64,000 nt of DNA from Marchantia polymorpha subsp. ruderalis (lineage: Eukaryota > Streptophyta > Marchantiopsida > Marchantiales > Marchantiaceae). Positions 58,201 through 64,000 of the stretch are shown one piece after another (position 1 is the stretch's first letter; each line of letters begins with the position of its first letter). Both the position numbers and the translations under genes were made by a program. The stretch spans positions 6,584,501 through 6,648,500 of the forward strand of contig AP031351.1 of assembly GCA_037833965.1 (NCBI GenBank), written 5' to 3'. The notes beneath the pieces are model-generated. The model was not told the DNA's origin. It saw only the letters and a list, made by a program, of their open reading frames with translations, and searched no databases.

Positions 58201-61200
58201 AAGAACAATATATCTAAGACTGAACTAACAACGAGAAAGCATCAATGTGACCAACCTAGAATGCGATTGAGTCCCTGTATAACATCCCCATCTCCCTCAT
58301 GGAGCATCGTGGGCAGGTTCAGCATTCTCGTTTCGCAGAAGCCTTCAAAAGCTGTTATAATCGACGCTGCCACTTGTCTTTGTCCTCGCTTTTCTTTACC
58401 TGAGATAAGAACTCTGAAGTGACCACCCCTCCAACCACCATAATTATCATGTTTGGGAGGACAAGAGTCCACATCAAACAAAAATGGATTCCCCGGAGAA
58501 GCTTCATCACACAGGGGCTCATCATGTCTACAGTCACCTAGCCCCTCTCTTTTGCCTACTAATCCAGCGGATGCTAATGCCGCTTCTACCGTCGTCATTA
58601 GTTTCTGACCGCCCCTTTGGAGAAGCGCCATCCACTTAAAATTCGACCTCAACTCACATACTTTGCTATCTAGAGCAAACGACTCCAACTCTTCAGCAAT
58701 ACGGGAAACTGCTTTATGGAGTGCAGGTGGCATTGAAGATCTACCATCACGGTGTAACTGCATCAATATCTCAACAAGCGCTGGAAGATGAGAGGGAACG
58801 AGATACCAAGGAAGGGGAGAACCAGGGATAAAACTAAGCGCTGCACTTGTCATTCTCATAGAGCAGGGAGGAGGTGCTTCTTTCAGTGCACTGGCCCAGT
58901 CAGAAGCTTTCACCTCGATTTTGGGCAATTGAGGTAAACCAACACCTACTTGTCTTCCTTCCGCTGACTTCATAAGCTGATGGATGGGAGCAACCCTTTT
59001 GAGAGCTTTCAAAGCCACTTCGACGCAAAGAGCTCGCAAGTCAGCTCCAGCAAAACCGTGAGTAGCTTTAGCCACAGCTGACAAAACTTCACCTGATGGA
59101 CAAGGAATCCATGACCGTGTATGTAAAGCAAGAATAGCAGCTCGATCCGACGCAGATGGTAAAGGAAAGTAAATTTCCCGGTCAAATCGTCCTGGTCGAC
59201 GAAGAGCAGGATCGAGGGCATCAGGCCTATTAGTCGCTCCAATGACAATTACAGAACCTCTCGAACTAAGCCCATCCATGAGTGCAAGTAAGGTGGAGAC
59301 CACCGAACTGTGAGTTTGGTCTTGCCCATCCCTGTGATAACACGGAACACACCAAAGGCACAAAGTATAAGGCAGGCAGCACTCCGCACAGGTTAAAACA
59401 AGTTCATCTGAACCAACTACATCAATTAGACACATATCAAAACTTACTCCACTCTTCCAAAATGTTCAGCACTTGGTAAAGCACTTTGAAAGGTGTTGAT
59501 AATAGAGCAGATGCGTATGAAATTCGACCTTGATCGACTAGGAGCGAGCCCATCTATCTCATCGAAGAAAATTATAGATGGCTGATGTTGCTCGGCTACT
59601 TGAAACAGAAGCCGCAACTGACGCTCTGCATCTCCAACGTACTTCCCGAGACAGTCAGCTCCCTTACGAGCAAAATAGGAAATTTTCTGCGTTCCTCTCG
59701 CGCACGCTCCAGCTAAGGCACGAACAACCAACGTCTTACCGGTTCCAGAATGCCCATGGAGGAGGACACCTCGAGGGGGCACAACGCCAAGTCTATCAAA
59801 AGCTCCTGGATACGTAAGCGGCAAAATCACCATCTCCTTCAAACATTCTACGACATCTTGTAAACCGGCGACGGAATTCCAACCCTCTGGTATAGTATTC
59901 TTTTCGCCATCCGTTTTCTGACCACCGAGTTTTGTTGGGACAATTCTGGCCAAATCTCGCTGAAGCCTCTTCCTCTCTCGCCGAACAAACTCTTCATCTT
60001 CACCCGACTTCTCCATACATTTCTCTTCTTCCTCTAGGTCTTTCAGACGAGCAGTTGAAGCGGCAGCTCTCCTTTCTATCATCATTCTTCTGAAGTTTCC
60101 ACGATGAAGCTTTGAGGTATCCTTGATATCGACCGAGCCACCCATTTGAACCTCAACTCCATATTCAAGAAACCTTCTATATCGAGAAGGAAACAAATGT
60201 AGATGCTCGGAGCATGCCACCAAGTACTTCTTATGATCAAAAGAGCATCCATCAAAGTGGGCACACGGCTGCACACAGAATAAACAGATGTAGTCATTTC
60301 TTATTGCCAGCCAGATTTGCGAGTATCAAGAAGTCAACGCCGAGCTCGAGGACGAAATTCTGAAAAAGAAAATCAATTTACTTCGAGCATCTCCTTGCAC
60401 AACTTCTAACAAAGACTGACTGGGAGACATCTGCAGTGGATGGCTTCGCTGTTGACTAACCAGATGATAATTTTGAGGGCAGCGATCGACACGGCAGCCA
60501 ATGGTGGCTCCCGGTTGCCCACAATGGCTGCACTTCAAAAGACGGCCCCTACGTATAGCGGCCTTCACATTTTTCAGTCTTCCCACACCCGCAAAGTATA
60601 CCTGACCAAAGTTTTCCAAATATGAGTAATTACCAACCTTGATGCATTCAAGCCCTGAATAGAGGACAAACTGTCGCCTTTTAGAGAAGGCACGAAGACT
60701 ATGTGAGGAAAACCTTGGTTAATATAAAAAAAAAGCACAAATCCCTGACAAGTAACTCCCGTATCACAACGAATGTTGTTGCAATGCAATTACGTTTATT
60801 TACTAAAAAGCTAACAATTCGAAATTAATTCAAAAGACATGAAACCTATACATATCAACTCAAAGTCTAGCATCGGAGAATAGTGATAACTATTTCAAAA
60901 TTTTCAAGTTCACCGCGAAATATGACAACCAGCATACCTCAGGGCTCCATACGGCACACTCTTCATGAACCCAGGCCCCGGCAACACCGACACGCTCACT
61001 CAAAGGACCCAAAAGACGTCCTAACCAGCCTTTCTTCACCTGGAACTTACTGCCCTCCTTCACAGAATATTTCGTCACTTTCGGTGAAGCATGTTGTGAA
61101 CCATCACGAGCTTTGGTCTTGCGCGCAGATCGCAGCTCACAGGCCCACTTTCCGTCGCTGGTTCCTCCACAAAGCCCACACTTCAATCCTAAACTGACGA

Positions 61201-64000
61201 TTCCCCTTCTAGTGTCACTGGCGCATTTTGCGGGCCTCTCCTTTACGAAAACCTCTTGCGGATGAAGTTCATCCTTCCTTTCACTAGTGTGGGAAACTAC
61301 TTGTAACACATTGGTTTCTCTGCAGTTCCACGACTCAACCAATTCGGGTGTTGCATTGACCTCATTCCTAACTACATCTAAAAGTGACTGCAACCTAGTG
61401 CCTGCAGTCTCTTCTTGGTCTTCACTACCATTGTCTTCAGCGGGCTCACTCCTGCCAGTGCTCGTGGATGCCTTGAGACTGCTAGGCCCTGGATCGTCAC
61501 CAGAAATTTCAGTCCGATCGAGATTCTCATCTTCAGAAGTGCCGCCCTCCAAGACGAACTTCACACTCGAAGTAGTTTCAAGAATTGTGCGATAACCGCC
61601 TCTCTTGACTTTCGTCCTGCGGTACTTCGCCAAAACATCATTATCATCGACACTGTTGCCTGCCGAGTCTTCTGGTACACGTTGTGCTTCCTTTCCACTT
61701 TTCTCCGAGTTGTCCTCCTCACTGTTGCCAGAAGCACTTTCATCTCCACTTTCAAGCAATAAATTTGAGCTGAATTCTAGGCTCTTGAGCGCCTTCTTGT
61801 CAGCATCCTGGACCGCGTCCGTGCAGACTGTATGCTCCCTGACGTCAGACATCTGTAGTTCCATCATCTCCTGACAAACTGTATCCTTCTTTCCTTCCAG
61901 CACCTGTACCGAACTCTCACAGCAGCCTGTTCGCTGTCTTAACTCAAACACCTGTTCTTCCGCTATCTTCTTACAAACTTCACGCTCATTTACCTCATGA
62001 GGCTTCACCTCGGTGCAAAGACTGTGACTGTGTCCTTGAAAGTCAGGTATCTTCTCTCTAGCTATATCATCATGGACTAGACGTTCTTGGCCTTCAAGCT
62101 CTCCCTTTCTGTTGCTCTCATGGCCAAAATCTCGCACCTCAACTACTTTCTGCTTGCCTACCTCACGGAAGGTCAAGCTCTCTTGGACTTTTAAAAAATT
62201 CTGCCTCTCCACCACATTTTGCACTTTATTCTCTGGATTTTCCACCACTCCCTCAATGATCACCTTAGAGCAGACTGCATGCTCTTTAACTTTCACCACC
62301 TCTTTGACTACCTCACTGGAACGCATGTCCTCTCGAACTTCCTGCACCGTCTCCTTATTGACCTGGTAGCTCAGATTGAGCTCCCCAACTTCGATCACAA
62401 TCTGCTTGTCGATCTTGGTGCAGACACTATCCTTGCACCCGTCGACCATCATCTCTCTGTCCACCTCTTTACAAGCTGCAATTTCATGGACTTCAACGTC
62501 TTCATCAGTCATCCGCTCGCTTGTCTCTCTGTCTACTACTTGGATCAACACGTTTTCGGGAAAGTCACGGGAAGCTCCATGCACCAACTCTTCGGCGCTG
62601 TCATTACAACCTCTATCCTCTTCTACATCGGTCACAATGAGGCCAACAATCTCTTGGCTAGTTGGCTCCTCCGTACTTCCAAGCATGTTCTCACTTGCTT
62701 TCGACAATGGGTTACTAACAACAGAATCTCGAGCCTTTGCAGAAGTACTCGTAACTACACCTAATTCACAACAGGCAAACGACGGAGCCTGAGCTCGAGG
62801 GCTCACGGAACATGCACTCTTGAGTACTCCAGACAGTGGCTCCATACGCAAGCTATGTACTCTCTCTACTGGAAACGAGGCTGAGGTACTTGTGATGGGA
62901 TTTAGATCTGCACTCTGTTCTCTATTTGACTCTATACAAAGGTGGAGCACCAGATGTATCTGCTCATCAGATTCCACATGCACTGCTTCGAAGTGGCTAC
63001 TTTCGGGTGGAACACTTGGAATATCTGCTTGGACCCTATCTTCTGACCTACCTCCAAATGCTAATGAGTCTTGCACAGACCTAGCTATTGACTTCCCATC
63101 AGAAGACTTACTGGTTGACAACTCGATTGAAGAACTGTCATGCTCGTTCAATACGACATGCCAACCATTTACAAGGGGTACTTCGGCCTCCAAGATTTCC
63201 TTGCTCTTGTTAACTGTTGGGTCGGCCATTTTTGCCTCACGCAGCGCCTCTTTTGGACTAGATTGAAGGTGGTCTACACCAATCCCACCGGGATCTTGGG
63301 TAGTTCCAGCCTGTGTTTCTTGCTTGGTAAGGCTTTGAAACCTAGCCCGAGTCCGAAAGTTCCTCCGGTGCTTTCGTGACCAGCTTTTAACAAAAAGTTT
63401 ATCTAGCTCATCTGAGATGTGCTCCGGAATACTTTCAAGAGCTTCGTCCCCTTTGTCCACTTTATGCTTTACTACTCGAACATCTGGAGCAAACGCTTCA
63501 ACCTCTACTTCGGCACAAAACTCTAATACTCGTTTCTTCCCCCGCTCTCTCAATCTCCTAGTCCAGCAGAGACCTTCTCCTCGTTCCTCATGTCCTTCTT
63601 GTGAAGAGACCGAACTCATGCCTTTCTCTCGCTTGAGAGACCAAGACTCGTTCACTTGTTTTTTAGCCTGAACTCTGGATTTTCCCCGGTTTCCTTTCTG
63701 CTGCAGCCGCCGTTTAGATGTCTTCTTATGGCGTCCAGAACCAATTTGAACCTCCCAATGGATCGCTTGACTCTCGTCGAGCAATTTCTTCTTTTCCAAC
63801 TTCAGCCGTTCTTTCACCCGCTCGCTTCTCCTTTCATTCTCCTCGGTCTGCCGGTTGGAATTTTGGGAAGCCTTACTCTCCTTCTCAACATGGTCAGCGC
63901 CACTTTCTTTGTACACTGCCGGTGCGCTGCGTCTCCTTTTATTTCCGCCGTCACTTCCAACAGCCAGAGGTACATCGGCCGAAGCTATCCTTGACTCACT
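55203..64000 (-). CDS. ePHD-finger AAA+ ATPase, ATAD2/BRP1-related (5' truncated)
   Basis: Large nuclear chromatin protein. Exons on the minus strand: 64000-60938 (5' end outside the window), 60601-60461, 60268-59529, 59331-58256, 57937-57666, 57343-56337, 56124-55203. They join in one frame to a TGA, giving 2,406 residues in the window. From the N side: basic NLS-like clusters; acidic and Ser-rich low-complexity sequence with degenerate 16-18-residue repeats; an extended PHD finger (KCGLC near 939, then HEECAVWSPE, KCSHCGQPGATIGCRVDRC and HLPCAHFDGC to about 1,085); a coiled Arg/Glu segment; and an AAA+ domain with Walker A GHSGTGKT (about 1,240), Walker B IIFFDEID (about 1,300) and SRH GATNRPDALDPALRRPGRFD. 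A second, degenerate AAA-like module follows to about 1,820. No bromodomain is seen. This matches the plant BRP1 (At3g15120) architecture, whose partner BRAT1 carries the bromodomain and which counters transcriptional silencing. The first exon stays open to the window edge, so the start lies beyond it. Confidence 0.92.
61810..62490 (-). repeat. Degenerate 16-18-residue repeats in the ATPase N-terminal region
   Basis: The translated segment repeats a loose unit of the form xEVxKExVxEVxExxxVC. Copies include VCTKIDKQIVIEV, SYQVNKETVQEVRED, SEVVKEVVKVKEHAVC, REVGKQKVVEV, TEVKPHEVNEREVC, KKIAEEQVFEL and QEMMELQMSDVREHTVC. At least eight are visible. Hydrophobic and charged residues alternate and many units carry one Cys. 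I do not know this repeat from other ATAD2-family proteins. Confidence 0.6.

Noticed and set aside
61287-63994. Several + strand frames of 60-181 codons opposite the ATPase first exon
   Set aside because: They are antisense shadows of the long minus-strand exon, whose frame encodes recognisable ePHD and repeat sequence.

Overview
The window looks like nuclear DNA of a land plant, probably a bryophyte-grade lineage; the lineage is a low-confidence inference. Three spliced genes with land-plant-type proteins are present, with ordinary GT-AG introns, plus a decayed Ty1/copia retrotransposon with an initiator-Met-type primer-binding site and TTTAGGG-type telomere motifs. The rest is long gene-poor DNA that alternates between very AT-rich blocks and more GC-rich, microsatellite-dense blocks. 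Layout: 1-6.4 kb is AT-rich and gene-free, with a 1.1-kb tandem duplication. 7.8-16.1 kb (+) holds a nine-exon CSA/ERCC8 homologue, the WD40 substrate receptor of the CUL4-DDB1 ligase in transcription-coupled repair; its last 25 codons lie about 5 kb beyond the eighth exon. 16.1-19.3 kb is non-coding and 19.3-20.6 kb is an AT-rich island with a telomere-motif palindrome. 20.6-40.5 kb has no recognisable protein gene. It is packed with different short tandem repeats, a zero-loop (TGACA)n palindrome, a cluster of TCACG motifs, and a microRNA-precursor-like foldback (33.10-33.18 kb) lying downstream of a TATA box on the minus strand (33.84 kb). 40.5-47.3 kb is gene-free with several palindromes. 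47.3-49.9 kb (-) is a small RAMP4/SERP1-type ER membrane protein gene whose start codon is the last three bases of its first coding exon. 51.3-53.6 kb is the copia remnant. 55.2-64.0 kb (-) is most of a very large nuclear protein with an extended PHD finger and an AAA+ ATPase domain (ATAD2-related, closest in architecture to Arabidopsis BRP1/At3g15120, no bromodomain seen); its 5' end lies beyond the right edge. The three genes do not form a pathway or operon: one is DNA repair, one is ER translocation or stress, one is chromatin. The most interesting unexplained signals are the foldback-plus-promoter at 33 kb, the TCACG cluster beside it, the head-to-head telomere palindrome, the isolated ATG exon of the RAMP4-like gene, and the degenerate 16-18-residue repeats in the large ATPase. 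Exon boundaries were read by eye from splice signals and reading frame, without transcript data.
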